NCBI RefSeq assembly: GCF_900106065.1
Contig: NZ_LT629796.1
Coordinates: 6,424,501 to 6,488,500, forward strand
DNA from: Pseudomonas mandelii
GTDB taxonomy: Bacteria; Pseudomonadota; Gammaproteobacteria; Pseudomonadales; Pseudomonadaceae
Direction of reading: 5' to 3'
Length of the DNA stretch: 64,000 bases
Part shown: in pieces, positions 7,129 through 14,815 of the stretch
Layout: every line of letters begins with the position of its first letter
Position numbering within the stretch: position 1 is the stretch's first letter
Program-made: the position numbers and the translations under genes
The notes under the pieces: model-generated
Told to the model about the DNA's origin: nothing
What the model saw: only the letters and a program-made list of their open reading frames with translations
Database searches by the model: none

Positions 7129-7290
7129 TTACTCCTTCGGCTCGACGTTATCCAACGCTTGGTTCACCGCCAATGCTCCCACCATGACCACTTGTGTGAT
7201 CCCAGTTGGGTTTTGCGGAAAGAGTTAGCCAATACGCCGTGAAATTGTTGAGGATGGTGGTGGCCGGCCAGACGATTTTCAGGTTTATTT
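7129..7290 (-). pseudogene. decayed DUF6124 fragment
   Basis: Read on the minus strand, the end of the frame gives ...GITQVVMVGALAVNQALDN and then VEPKE-stop, clearly the C terminus of the DUF6124 protein encoded at 5192-5554. Just upstream (about 7202-7206) a base is missing relative to that copy, which shifts the frame, and further matching sequence fades out by about 7290. The N-terminal half and leader are absent. It is a relic of a former paralogue. Confidence 0.75.
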
Positions 7291-7320
7291 TCCAAAGGGG
7301 AAAAATAAATTCGTCACCTT
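7277..7320. repeat. degenerate TTTATTTTCC/GGGGAAAAATAAA palindrome
   Basis: TTTATTTTCCAAAGGGGAAAAATAAA forms an imperfect palindrome flanked by AAGGTGACGAA on the complementary strand. It resembles the RAYT-type palindrome at 1209-1253 and lies exactly where the decayed DUF6124 copy ends, so it may mark the breakpoint. Confidence 0.5.
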
Positions 7321-7347
7321 TTTTACAAAATCAATCATTCAAGATAT

Positions 7348-7977
7348 TTATTTATCAATGCATGGAATGTTGTATTTATCGCAAAAAACCTTACTTTTTC
7401 TCGCAAATGCAAATTCTTCCTCCGTCGCTATTTTATCCTTGAGTTCTGGACTCAATTTAAGGGCTTGATCGATATGAAATATTATCTCTTCAACCTCCCT
7501 CTCTAGTAGTGACAGAAAACAGGCGTGATTCCAGTGAAGCTGATAATCTTGCTCATCTCCTGATCTTTCAAGCTCCAGAGCCTTTGAACTTGCATCAAGA
7601 GCCTCGCCATACTGTTTAAGGTAATAATGCTGGAGAGCTTTCAACCCCCACGCCCTATCAGAACTTTCAATTTTTATGGCCTTCTCAAACATTTTCAATG
7701 CTTCGTCATGAGAGCCGTCCTTTCTATACAGCTTTCCTTTTATCATTAAGTTCTCCGCCATAAGATATGCAATATCTTTTTTATCGTGCCGAGACTCAAT
7801 TTCAATCTCATCAACTTTTGCGTTCGTCTCCCTCAACTGACTCAATATCTTTCTAGATATATTATCAATGAAGGATCTCGACGAGATTGCTGCAATCAAG
7901 GAGAACCCAAACAAAATAAATTTATTCTTATCACTCCCATCAAACTGCGCAACTAAATTACTGGATATCATTTGCAA
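7348..7977 (-). CDS. TPR-containing C-terminal part of a frameshifted membrane protein
   Basis: The segment encodes a membrane helix (FILFGFSLIAAIS), a coiled region (LSQLRETNAKVDEIEIE) and TPR-like helices from about residue 75 (AYLMAENLMIKGKLYRKDGS, DEALKMFEKAIKIE, YGEALDASSKALELE). The listed start is a TTG inside a run of eight T, without a ribosome site. Deleting one T joins this frame to the preceding one (7958-8146) as ...LMPVFLQMISSNL, which reads like one continuous protein. Such two-part proteins are known, as I recall them, as YEATS-associated helix-containing proteins. It is either a broken gene, a slippage-expressed gene or a sequencing error. The region is AT-rich. Confidence 0.6.
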   Translation of the reverse strand: MQMISSNLVAQFDGSDKNKFILFGFSLIAAISSRSFIDNISRKILSQLRETNAKVDEIEIESRHDKKDIAYLMAENLMIKGKLYRKDGSHDEALKMFEKAIKIESSDRAWGLKALQHYYLKQYGEALDASSKALELERSGDEQDYQLHWNHACFLSLLEREVEEIIFHIDQALKLSPELKDKIATEEEFAFARKSKVFCDKYNIPCIDK

Positions 7978-8146
7978 AAAAAACAGGCATTAAAGTGGCC
8001 GCAGCAATCCCCACGCTTATAGATTTAAAAAAATTACCTTTTAGAAATGGCATATCTTTATCTTTCGGCGTATTTGAGTAGTTAATTAACCCACCAAAAA
8101 AACCAGCCGAGATAATTATCGCTAGAATAGAATAATCTGCGCTCAT
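7958..8146 (-). CDS. N-terminal membrane part of the same frameshifted gene
   Basis: The 62 residues hold two hydrophobic segments (YSILAIIISAGFFGGLINY; FKSISVGIAAATLMPVFF) separated by a charged loop, and the frame stops 20 bases into the following one. The homopolymer T8 (plus-strand A-run 7976-7983) lies at the junction; with T7 the two frames would fuse to a protein of about 270 residues. The start ATG at 8146 has AGGCGGAATAA before it. Together the parts predict an inner-membrane protein with three membrane segments and a cytoplasmic TPR tail. Function unknown. Confidence 0.6.
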   Translation of the reverse strand: MSADYSILAIIISAGFFGGLINYSNTPKDKDMPFLKGNFFKSISVGIAAATLMPVFFANDIQ

Positions 8147-8340
8147 TTATTCCGCCTCGCTTCGCTTAACTTTTAGCTTGCATTCTCAATTCATAATATA
8201 CATTTATTGCCACCAGACGAAGTGCATCCAGACAAGACAAGCGACAGGAAGATGCAACTCCAACGTTCAATACTCATACCGCACCTCCACTGATCGCTAC
8301 TCTGAGAGAACTTACAACCCAAAGACAAAAGCCGAAGTCT

Positions 8341-8739
8341 TTATTTAACGGTAAATTTGTTATTGGTTTTGTTACTCACACTATCCACAAACCAGATGAC
8401 CACGCCATCAGTGAGTACTTTATTGCATTCCTTGCCATATTTTTTATAGCTCACGCAGATGACGTCTTCCGTCATGATCCATTGACCGGTTTGCAGCGAC
8501 TCGCTGGAAATCTGGATAACCGCAGTCCCGTCCGGGTTCAGCGTTTCAGAAAAGGCATAACCGGTGGCCGTCACGCTCGAATGCTTGCGCCCTATCACTG
8601 TCGACTGAATCTCGCTTGCGCTGAGTTGTCTCGCGTTTGGCGGTGCATCGGCGTGAGCAGCGGTCGCTGCTTCATGACCAGTAGATGAGCAGCCTGCCAC
8701 GAACAACACAACTAAGGAGTAAATAATCGCCCTATTCAT
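8341..8739 (-). CDS. hypothetical lipoprotein
   Basis: The Met at 8739 starts a standard lipoprotein signal (MNRAIIYSLVVLFVAGC), so it is preferred over the upstream Met codons that would bury the signal. The mature part begins with a flexible Ala-rich linker and continues with a compact beta-rich domain (ATGYAFSETLNPDGTAVI, GQWIMTEDVICVSYKKYGKEC) holding two cysteines that could form a disulfide, ending in a short conserved strand. It resembles small periplasmic lipoproteins of the DUF995 kind, but I am not sure of the family. It stands alone; the upstream 300 bases contain only a REP element. Confidence 0.6.
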   Translation of the reverse strand: MNRAIIYSLVVLFVAGCSSTGHEAATAAHADAPPNARQLSASEIQSTVIGRKHSSVTATGYAFSETLNPDGTAVIQISSESLQTGQWIMTEDVICVSYKKYGKECNKVLTDGVVIWFVDSVSNKTNNKFTVK

Positions 8740-8983
8740 AACCATCACCATTATGAGCACATGGATCCAATGCTTAATAATAGCCACACAAAAACCATCA
8801 AATATAATGATTCACGATGCACTTAATAGCGTGAAATCACTAACGATGTTTCATTTGTGAGAAAACTAAGTTATTGACAGTTGCATTCAAATGGCCACTG
8901 ACAAACTTCTTCCCCTGTGATGACGAATTGATGTGGTCTGGCGTCGGGTTTGGAAGAATGTTGCGGGGGGAATCCTTGGCTGG

Positions 8984-9036
8984 AATTGATGGCGTCTGGG
9001 ATGACGCCATCGCGAGCAGGCTCGCTCCCACAGGGG
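8984..9036 (+). repeat. REP element
   Basis: GATGGCGTC...GACGCCATCGCGAGCAGGCTCGCTCCCACAGG pattern, near-identical to 5961-6010 including flanking bases. It lies between the cytochrome b561 gene end and the lipoprotein gene. Confidence 0.8.
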
Positions 9037-9107
9037 GGTTGGGGTGAATTCGAGGTCTCGGGGTGGCTATGGATATGGCCGGTGTCTGGTTGGCACCGGG
9101 CTTGGGA

Positions 9108-9680
9108 TTAACGCTGGCGCTGGTTGATGGGATTGTTGGACCGGCCGGGCAGCATGCGGGTCAGGGTGTTGTCGCGGACCCAATAGTGGTGAAACAACCC
9201 CGCCGCCGCGTGCAAGCCGATCAGCCAGTAACCCGCGCTGCCGAGCAGTTCGTGCCAGTACTTGAATTGCTTGGCCAGGTCCGGGTCTACCGCGACCGGC
9301 GATGGCAGGTAGAACTCGAAATAAGGCATCGGTTTGCCGCCGGCGGACAGCATCAGCCAGGCCAGCAGCGGCGTGGCGATCATTAATACGTACAAGGCCA
9401 GGTGCATCAGGTGCGAAACGCCGGTCTGCCATTTGGGCAGTGCCGGGGTGATCGGTGGCCGAGGCGTCAGGCGACCGAGCAGTCGCACCCACACCAGGGC
9501 GAAGATGCTTAGGCCGAAGAGGCCGTGCAGCCCGAGAAACATGGCTTTCAACGGGTGGCCCTTGGGCAGCAGGCCTTTGATTTCAATGCAGGCGTACACG
9601 CCGACGAACAGTGCCAGCATCAGCCAGTGCAAGGTGATTGAGAGTTTTCCATACCGATGGGTCATTGATTCGCGGGTCAT
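9108..9680 (-). CDS. cytochrome b561 (superoxide oxidase/CybB type)
   Basis: An inner-membrane b-type cytochrome of about 190 residues with four transmembrane helices. The start at 9680 has GAGG six bases upstream. Typical features: SITLHWLMLALFVGVY (helix 1 with a heme His), LHGLFGLSIFALVWVRL (helix 2), HLMHLALYVLMIATPLLAW (helix 3) and GLHAAAGLFHHYWVRD (helix 4), with His residues placed to bind two hemes. Known: CybB-type proteins move electrons between ubiquinone and superoxide or other partners. It is transcribed divergently from the lipid-tailoring operon, and the shared intergenic region holds two PmrA/QseB-like boxes, so both sides are probably controlled by the regulator at 14153. 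Confidence 0.88.
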   Translation of the reverse strand: MTRESMTHRYGKLSITLHWLMLALFVGVYACIEIKGLLPKGHPLKAMFLGLHGLFGLSIFALVWVRLLGRLTPRPPITPALPKWQTGVSHLMHLALYVLMIATPLLAWLMLSAGGKPMPYFEFYLPSPVAVDPDLAKQFKYWHELLGSAGYWLIGLHAAAGLFHHYWVRDNTLTRMLPGRSNNPINQRQR

Positions 9681-9778
9681 AACGGGCCTCATGAATGTCA
9701 TTGCCGGCGGCCGAGTCATTCGTGCGGCCGGGGTGCGGTGTGTCAACGCACCGACGGGGCACACCCTGCCCGCGAAGT

Positions 9779-9837
9779 CTTAAGGCAATCTGAAGACAGC
9801 GGAGATGATCTTTTTCTTACCTTCAGATTCCGTTAAG
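9779..9837. promoter_or_regulatory. two facing PmrA/QseB-like boxes in a divergent promoter region
   Basis: CTTAAG-GCAAT-CTGAAG (9779-9795) faces CTTAAC-GGAAT-CTGAAG on the other strand (9821-9837). The two 17-mers match at 15 of 17 positions. Each is a direct repeat of six-base half-sites spaced by five bases, as known for PmrA/QseB-class OmpR regulators. A GATACT hexamer (9848-9853) about ten bases after the second box could be the -10 of the operon promoter. The distal operon gene at 14153 encodes such a regulator. Confidence 0.65.
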
Positions 9838-9884
9838 AAATGGCTTCGATACTTCTCCCACACTTACTCGGGAGGCGTCTTCCA

Positions 9885-10562
9885 ATGCCTGACTTTGAAT
9901 GGAATATTCCTCTACCCCTACGCTTCGGCCAGGCCGAAGCTCCGCTGATGAACCTGGCCAGGGCGTTACCGGACGACGTCGAGCGCCCGGTCTTTGAAGC
10001 CTTTATTCAGCAACGTTTTCGTAAGGCCCATGGCGCCGATATTCGTCATTTCATGCCGGAGCTGTTTGGCATGAGCGATGCCTCCGGCTCGCTGTGTGCG
10101 GTGGCCGGTGTGCGCATGGCCAATGCTGAGTCGTTGTTTCTGGAACGTTATCTGGACGAGTCGATTGAGCCGCTGATCAGTGCTGCGGCGGACCGCCCGG
10201 TCGATCGTGCCGGTATCGTCGAGGTCGGCAATCTGGCCGCCAGTGACACCGGCAGTGCGCGGATGAGCATCATCGCCATCACTTACTTGCTGGCCATGGG
10301 CGGTCTGGAATGGGTGGCGTTCACCGGCAACATCGGCTTGGTGAACAGCTTTCATCGCCTGGGCTTGAAACCGGTGACGCTGTGCGCGGCCGACCCTGAG
10401 CGGCTGGGGGACGAACGCCAGCACTGGGGCAGTTATTACGAGAGCAAGCCTTGGGTGCACGTCGGCAACATCCGCGCCGGTTTTATTCATTTGCGCAACA
10501 TCGGGATGTTCAATCGCCTGGGTTTGCCGACATCCCTTGAGGAATCCAGCCATGTCGCCTGA
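9885..10562 (+). CDS. thermostable hemolysin family protein
   Basis: The Met at 9885 (MPDFEWNIPLPLRF) has GGGAGG nine bases upstream; an earlier in-frame ATG at 9840 lacks a site. The protein has 225 residues. It matches the thermostable hemolysin (delta-VPH-like) family, with conserved VEVGNLAASDTGSARM in the middle and GNIGLVNSFHRLGLKP after it. Despite the name, the pattern of strands and helices resembles an acyl/acetyl-transferase fold. The next gene, an acyl-activating enzyme, would suit a transferase that uses activated fatty acids (inference). First gene of a coupled operon; its end overlaps the next start by 11 bases. Confidence 0.85.
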   Translation: MPDFEWNIPLPLRFGQAEAPLMNLARALPDDVERPVFEAFIQQRFRKAHGADIRHFMPELFGMSDASGSLCAVAGVRMANAESLFLERYLDESIEPLISAAADRPVDRAGIVEVGNLAASDTGSARMSIIAITYLLAMGGLEWVAFTGNIGLVNSFHRLGLKPVTLCAADPERLGDERQHWGSYYESKPWVHVGNIRAGFIHLRNIGMFNRLGLPTSLEESSHVA

Positions 10563-12033
10563 AACCGAGCGTTTCAAACAGACCTTGCGCAGCCATGCCG
10601 AGCGCAAGACCAGCGCCATCGCGTTGTGGGGTGATCATCAGAAGGTGGATTACGCCACACTGTATGCCGAGGTTGTGTATCGCCAGCAACGGCTGCGCGA
10701 TGAGCAGGTCAAGGTGATTGCGCTGGCGTTGGACAATGGCGTCGAAGCGATGCTCTGGGACTTGGCCGCGCTGTTCGAAGGCCTGACTTGCCTGACGTTG
10801 CCGCCTTTTTTCAGCCCCGCTCAGCGCGCCCATTGTCTGGAACAGAGCCAGGCCGAACGGGTGATTGCCGAACCCGCGCTGGACGACGAGTTGCAAGCGG
10901 CCGGCTACGAAAAGACCGGTGAGTTCTGGCGCCGCACCTTCAACGGCCCGAACCGTATGCCGGAAGGGACCGCCAAACTGACCTTCACCTCGGGCACCAC
11001 GGGCACGCCCAAAGGCGTGTGCCTCAGCGCCGAGAGCCTGTTGACGGTCGCTCGCGAACTGAATCAGGCGAGCAAACCCGCCGATCCGCAGCATCATCTG
11101 GCGTTGTTACCCCTGGCGATTTTGCTGGAAAACCTCGGTTGCTACGCCGCGCTGTATGCCGGGGCCACGTTGAGTTTGCCCAGCCAGAAAACCCTGGGGA
11201 TTCAGGGCGCCAGCGGTGTTGATGTGCCGCGTCTGCTGGGTTGCCTGGCCACCCGGGCGCCCGAGAGCCTGATCCTGGTGCCGCAGTTGTTGCAGATGTT
11301 GGTCAGCGCCGCCGAGCAGAAAGCCTTCAGCCCCTACTCGTTGCGGTTTGCGGCGGTGGGTGGCGCGCGGGTGGCCGAGGAATTGCTGGACCGCGCGCAA
11401 CGCATCGGCATCCCTGTTTACGAAGGTTACGGCCTGTCGGAGTGCGCCTCGGTGGTGTGCCTCAATCGCCCCGAAGCGCGCCGTCTCGGCAGTGTCGGCC
11501 GGCCCCTGCCCCACGTCACGATTCGCCTGGCCGAGGACGGCGAGGTGCTGGTCAAGGGTTCGACCTTGCTCGGTTATCTGGGAGAGGCGCCGCACACCGA
11601 TGAATGGTGGCCGACCGGCGATCTCGGCGAGTTCGACCCGGACGGTTTTCTCTACCTCAAGGGTCGCAAGAAGCATCAATTCGTCACCAGTTTCGGACGC
11701 AACGTCAACCCGGAATGGGTCGAGGCTGAATTGACCCAGCGCCGCCATATCGCCCAGGCCTTCGTCTACGGCGAAGCCATGCCGCACAACCATGCGCTGC
11801 TCTGGCCCCATCGCCCGGACTGCACCGACGCCGAACTGGCTGCCGCCGTCGCCGAGGCCAACGAGGCCTTGCCCGGTTATGCGCAGGTCCATCACTGGAC
11901 CCGTCTCGATCAACCGTTCACCCCCGCCAATGGCCTGCTTACCGCCAATGGCCGCCCGCGCCGTGACGCCATCATCGAGCGTTACCGGGCGCAACTGACT
12001 GAATCTGTACTTTCCGAGGAATCCGCATCATGA
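10552..12033 (+). CDS. AMP-dependent acyl synthetase/ligase
   Basis: An ANL-superfamily enzyme of 493 residues, starting at 10552 with GAGGAA upstream. Motifs: the P-loop TFTSGTTGTPKGV, YEGYGLSECASVV (adenine-binding, A5), WWPTGDLGEFDPDG (A7) and KGRKKHQFVTSFGRNVNPEWVE (hinge and A8, quoted by its two halves). Known: such enzymes activate a carboxylic acid, usually fatty, as acyl-AMP and pass it to CoA or a carrier. At the C terminus the usual catalytic lysine of the NGK motif appears as arginine (LTANGRPRR), which may slow the adenylation step. It lies between the transferase-like and oxidase genes and overlaps both neighbours, so it probably supplies their acyl substrate. Confidence 0.88.
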   Translation: MSPETERFKQTLRSHAERKTSAIALWGDHQKVDYATLYAEVVYRQQRLRDEQVKVIALALDNGVEAMLWDLAALFEGLTCLTLPPFFSPAQRAHCLEQSQAERVIAEPALDDELQAAGYEKTGEFWRRTFNGPNRMPEGTAKLTFTSGTTGTPKGVCLSAESLLTVARELNQASKPADPQHHLALLPLAILLENLGCYAALYAGATLSLPSQKTLGIQGASGVDVPRLLGCLATRAPESLILVPQLLQMLVSAAEQKAFSPYSLRFAAVGGARVAEELLDRAQRIGIPVYEGYGLSECASVVCLNRPEARRLGSVGRPLPHVTIRLAEDGEVLVKGSTLLGYLGEAPHTDEWWPTGDLGEFDPDGFLYLKGRKKHQFVTSFGRNVNPEWVEAELTQRRHIAQAFVYGEAMPHNHALLWPHRPDCTDAELAAAVAEANEALPGYAQVHHWTRLDQPFTPANGLLTANGRPRRDAIIERYRAQLTESVLSEESAS

Positions 12034-12704
12034 GTTTTTTCGACACGCTGCAAGAAGCCACGCAACACGAACGTCATGAACTGTTCAACCTGCCGGTCAT
12101 CCGCGATGCCCTTGAGGGCAAGGTCAGCCTGGAAAGCTACCGGGCCTTCCTGGCGCAAGCCTATTACCACGTGCGCCACACCGTGCCGTTGATGATGGCG
12201 TGCGGGGCGAAATTGCCGTCGCGCCTGGAATGGCTGCGTAAAGCGGTGTGCGAGTACATCGAGGAGGAATACGGTCACGAGCAGTGGGTGCTGGACGATA
12301 TCGAAGCCTGCGGCGGCGACCGCATTGCCGTGCGCGACGGTCGTCCGAGCCTGCCGATTGAATTGATGGTCAGCTACCTCTACGACCTGATTGCCCGCGA
12401 CAACCCGGTCGGCCTGTTCGGCATGGTCAACGTGCTGGAAGGCACCAGCATTGCCCTGGCCACCCACGCCGCCGGCAGCATCCGCGAGCGCCTGGCGTTG
12501 CCGGAAAGCGCCTTCAGTTACCTCAGTTCCCATGGCTCTTTGGACATCGAGCACATGCAGACCTATCGCCGGTTGATGAATACCCTCGACGATCCGGACG
12601 ACCAGGCTGCGGTGATTCACGCCTCCAAAGTGGTGTACAAACTTTACACCGATATGTTCCGCGGCTTGCCGCGTGACGGGGAGGCCCTGCATGAAGTTGC
12701 ATGA
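12030..12704 (+). CDS. TenA/heme-oxygenase-like diiron oxidase (HDO)
   Basis: The ATG overlaps the ligase stop (ATGA). The 224 residues are all helical. Candidate iron ligands are E80 and H83 (EEYGHEQW), E137 (NVLEGTS), and H168, D172 and H175 (HGSLDIEH), i.e. the ExxH...E...HxxxDxxH arrangement of heme-oxygenase-like non-heme oxidases. Known relatives include UndA, which makes 1-undecene from lauric acid in Pseudomonas, and various N-oxygenases and lyases. Inferred: oxidation, desaturation or oxidative decarboxylation of a fatty acyl group delivered by the ligase. It is not a thiaminase TenA, because no thiamine genes are near. The exact reaction cannot be told. Confidence 0.8.
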   Translation: MSFFDTLQEATQHERHELFNLPVIRDALEGKVSLESYRAFLAQAYYHVRHTVPLMMACGAKLPSRLEWLRKAVCEYIEEEYGHEQWVLDDIEACGGDRIAVRDGRPSLPIELMVSYLYDLIARDNPVGLFGMVNVLEGTSIALATHAAGSIRERLALPESAFSYLSSHGSLDIEHMQTYRRLMNTLDDPDDQAAVIHASKVVYKLYTDMFRGLPRDGEALHEVA

Positions 12705-13500
12705 TGCCCGCGTGGTGCTGACCGGCGCCAGCGGCGGTATCGGCCTGGCGATCGCCACCGCGTTGTGCGCCAGCGGCGCCCGGGTGCTGGCGGTGGCTCG
12801 GCACCAGGAACCGCTGCGGCCTTTGCTTGAACGCTATCCGCAAAACCTGTGCTGGGTCGGCGCGGACCTGACCGTGCTGTCCGACCGACGCAAGGTGCTG
12901 ACCGCAGCCGAATCGATTGGCGGGATCAACCTGCTGATCAACGCCGCCGGGATCAATCACTTCGCCATGCTTGAGCAGCTGGAGGACAGCGATATCCACG
13001 CCATGATGGCCCTTAACATCAGCGCGCCGATTTGCCTGACCAAAACCCTACTGCCGCTGCTCAAACAAGCCGAGAGCGCGATGGTGGTGAACGTCGGCTC
13101 AACTTACGGCTCCATCGGTTACCCCGGTTACGCCAGTTATTGCGCCACCAAGTTTGCCTTGCGCGGGTTTTCCGAGGCCCTGCGCCGGGAGTTGGCGGAC
13201 ACCCGGGTCAGCGTGCTCTACGTCGCCCCGCGCGCTACCCGCACCAGCATGAACAGCCCGGCGGCGCAGGCGTTGAACGATGCGCTCAAGGCCAACGTCG
13301 ACGATCCGCAAACCGTTGCCGCCGCGGTGATGCACGCGATTGCCGGTGACCGGCGCGACTTGTACCTCGGCTGGCCGGAGCGCTTTTTTGTGCGCCTCAA
13401 CAGCCTGCTGCCCAATCTGGTGGACCGTGGCTTGCGCAAGCAATTGCCGCTGATCCGTCGCCTGAGTCAAAAGCCCGACAACGAGACCCTCAAACCATGA
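12691..13500 (+). CDS. short-chain dehydrogenase/reductase (SDR)
   Basis: The Met at 12691 has GGGGAGG upstream and overlaps the oxidase gene by 14 bases. It is a classical SDR of about 269 residues: cofactor motif TGASGGIG near the N terminus, NAAG in the central strand, and catalytic Ser (NVGSTYG) with YCATK. The C-terminal 60 residues, after a nucleotide-binding core, contain LGWPERFFVRLNSLLPNLVD, a hydrophobic region as in membrane- or lipid-active SDRs. Known role of the family: NAD(P)-dependent oxidation or reduction of alcohols and carbonyls. Here it probably reduces or oxidises the product of the diiron oxidase or acyl ligase. Confidence 0.88.
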   Translation: MKLHDARVVLTGASGGIGLAIATALCASGARVLAVARHQEPLRPLLERYPQNLCWVGADLTVLSDRRKVLTAAESIGGINLLINAAGINHFAMLEQLEDSDIHAMMALNISAPICLTKTLLPLLKQAESAMVVNVGSTYGSIGYPGYASYCATKFALRGFSEALRRELADTRVSVLYVAPRATRTSMNSPAAQALNDALKANVDDPQTVAAAVMHAIAGDRRDLYLGWPERFFVRLNSLLPNLVDRGLRKQLPLIRRLSQKPDNETLKP

Positions 13501-14141
13501 AGAAAATCATCGCTTGCCTGCTGCTGGGAGCCCTGAGCCAGAGCGTCTGGGCACTGGAACCCGCCGATCAGCAACGCCTCCAGGGCATCCAGCAAAGCTG
13601 GGCGCACATTCAATACGAAGTCCCGGAAGCGCAACGCACCGCTGCGTTCGAGAAACTGGCAGGCCAGGCATCCGCGTTCACCCAGGAACGTCAATCGGTG
13701 GCCGAAGCCTGGATCTGGTCCGGCATCGTCAACAGCAGCTGGGCCGGCGCCCAAGGTGGCCTCGGTGCGCTGAGCAAGGTGAAGGCCGCGAAAGCCGATC
13801 TGGAAAAAGCCATGACGCTGGACCCCAAAGCTCTGCAAGGCTCGGCCTATACCAGCCTCGGCGCGTTGTATGATCGCGTCCCCGGCTGGCCCATCGGTTT
13901 CGGTGACTCGGACAAGGCCGAACAGTTACTCAAACAGGCCTTGCAACTGAACCCGGAGGGCATCGATAGTCTGTACTTCTGGGGCGATCACCTCTACCGT
14001 CAAAAACGCTACAGCGAAGCCCGCAGCGCGTTGCAAAAAGCCCTGCAGGCCGCCCCAAGGCCAGGCCGTGAACTCGCCGACGCCGGGCGACGCAAAGAGA
14101 TCGAAACGTTGCTGGTGGACGTGAACAAGAAACTCAACTGA
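13497..14141 (+). CDS. periplasmic TPR protein
   Basis: The ATG overlaps the SDR stop. A signal peptide is evident (MKKIIACLLLGALSQSVWA, cut after ALSQSVWA). The mature protein has TPR-like helices: KADLEKAMTLDPKALQGSAY, AEQLLKQALQLNPEGIDSLY and SEARSALQKALQAAPRPG. In the middle, WSGIVNSSWAGAQGG is conserved in similar Pseudomonas proteins as far as I recall. Known: TPRs bind protein partners. In this operon it may scaffold export or sensing on the periplasmic side, for example as an input for the sensor kinase encoded two genes later. Its precise role is unknown. Confidence 0.75.
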   Translation: MKKIIACLLLGALSQSVWALEPADQQRLQGIQQSWAHIQYEVPEAQRTAAFEKLAGQASAFTQERQSVAEAWIWSGIVNSSWAGAQGGLGALSKVKAAKADLEKAMTLDPKALQGSAYTSLGALYDRVPGWPIGFGDSDKAEQLLKQALQLNPEGIDSLYFWGDHLYRQKRYSEARSALQKALQAAPRPGRELADAGRRKEIETLLVDVNKKLN

Positions 14142-14152
14142 CAGGAGTCCGT

Positions 14153-14815
14153 GTGCGCTTATTACTGATTGAGGACGACGTGGCCCTCGGCGAGGGCATC
14201 CATCAAGCCCTGGGCCGCGAAGGTTATACCGTCGATTGGCTAAAGGACGGCACCAGCGCCTTGCACGCGCTGCTCAGTGAAACCTTTGACCTGGCGGTGC
14301 TCGACCTCGGTCTGCCGCGCATGGACGGGCTGGAAGTGCTGCGCCGCTTGCGGGACAGCGGCTCCAACCTGCCGGTGCTGATCCTCACCGCCCGGGATGC
14401 GACCGAAGACCGCATTGCCGGGCTGGACGCCGGGGCCGACGATTACCTGGTCAAACCCTTTGATCTGGCCGAACTCAAGGCTCGCCTGCGGGCCTTGTTG
14501 CGGCGCAGTGCCGGCCGCGCCCAGGTGCTGATCGAACACGCCGGCATCAGCCTGAACCCCGGCACCCAGCAAGTCAGCTACCTGGGCGAGCCGGTGGCGT
14601 TGACGCCCAAGGAATATCAGCTGCTCCACGAATTGCTCTCGCCGCCGGGCCGGGTCATGACCCGCGATCATCTGATGCAGTTGCTGTATGGCTGGAATGA
14701 AGAAGCCGAAAGCAACACCCTGGAAGTGCACATCCATCACCTGCGCAAAAAATTCTCCACCGACCTGATCCGCACCATTCGCGGTGTCGGTTACCTGGTG
14801 GAGGAGCGCCGATGA
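14153..14815 (+). CDS. OmpR-family response regulator (PmrA/QseB class)
   Basis: The start is GTG with CAGGAGT upstream. The receiver domain (1-115) has the acidic pocket EDD (7-9), the phospho-acceptor D51 (VLDLGLP), T79 and K101 (LVKPF). The C-terminal winged helix (about 125-218) shows LTPKEYQLLHELL and the recognition-helix region NTLEVHIHHLRKK, ending in RTIRGVGYLVEE. Known: this subfamily binds direct repeats of the CTTAAG type. Such repeats are present at 9779-9837, in front of this operon, so autoregulation is likely. It is cotranscribed with the sensor kinase, whose start overlaps its stop. Confidence 0.9.
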   Translation: MRLLLIEDDVALGEGIHQALGREGYTVDWLKDGTSALHALLSETFDLAVLDLGLPRMDGLEVLRRLRDSGSNLPVLILTARDATEDRIAGLDAGADDYLVKPFDLAELKARLRALLRRSAGRAQVLIEHAGISLNPGTQQVSYLGEPVALTPKEYQLLHELLSPPGRVMTRDHLMQLLYGWNEEAESNTLEVHIHHLRKKFSTDLIRTIRGVGYLVEERR

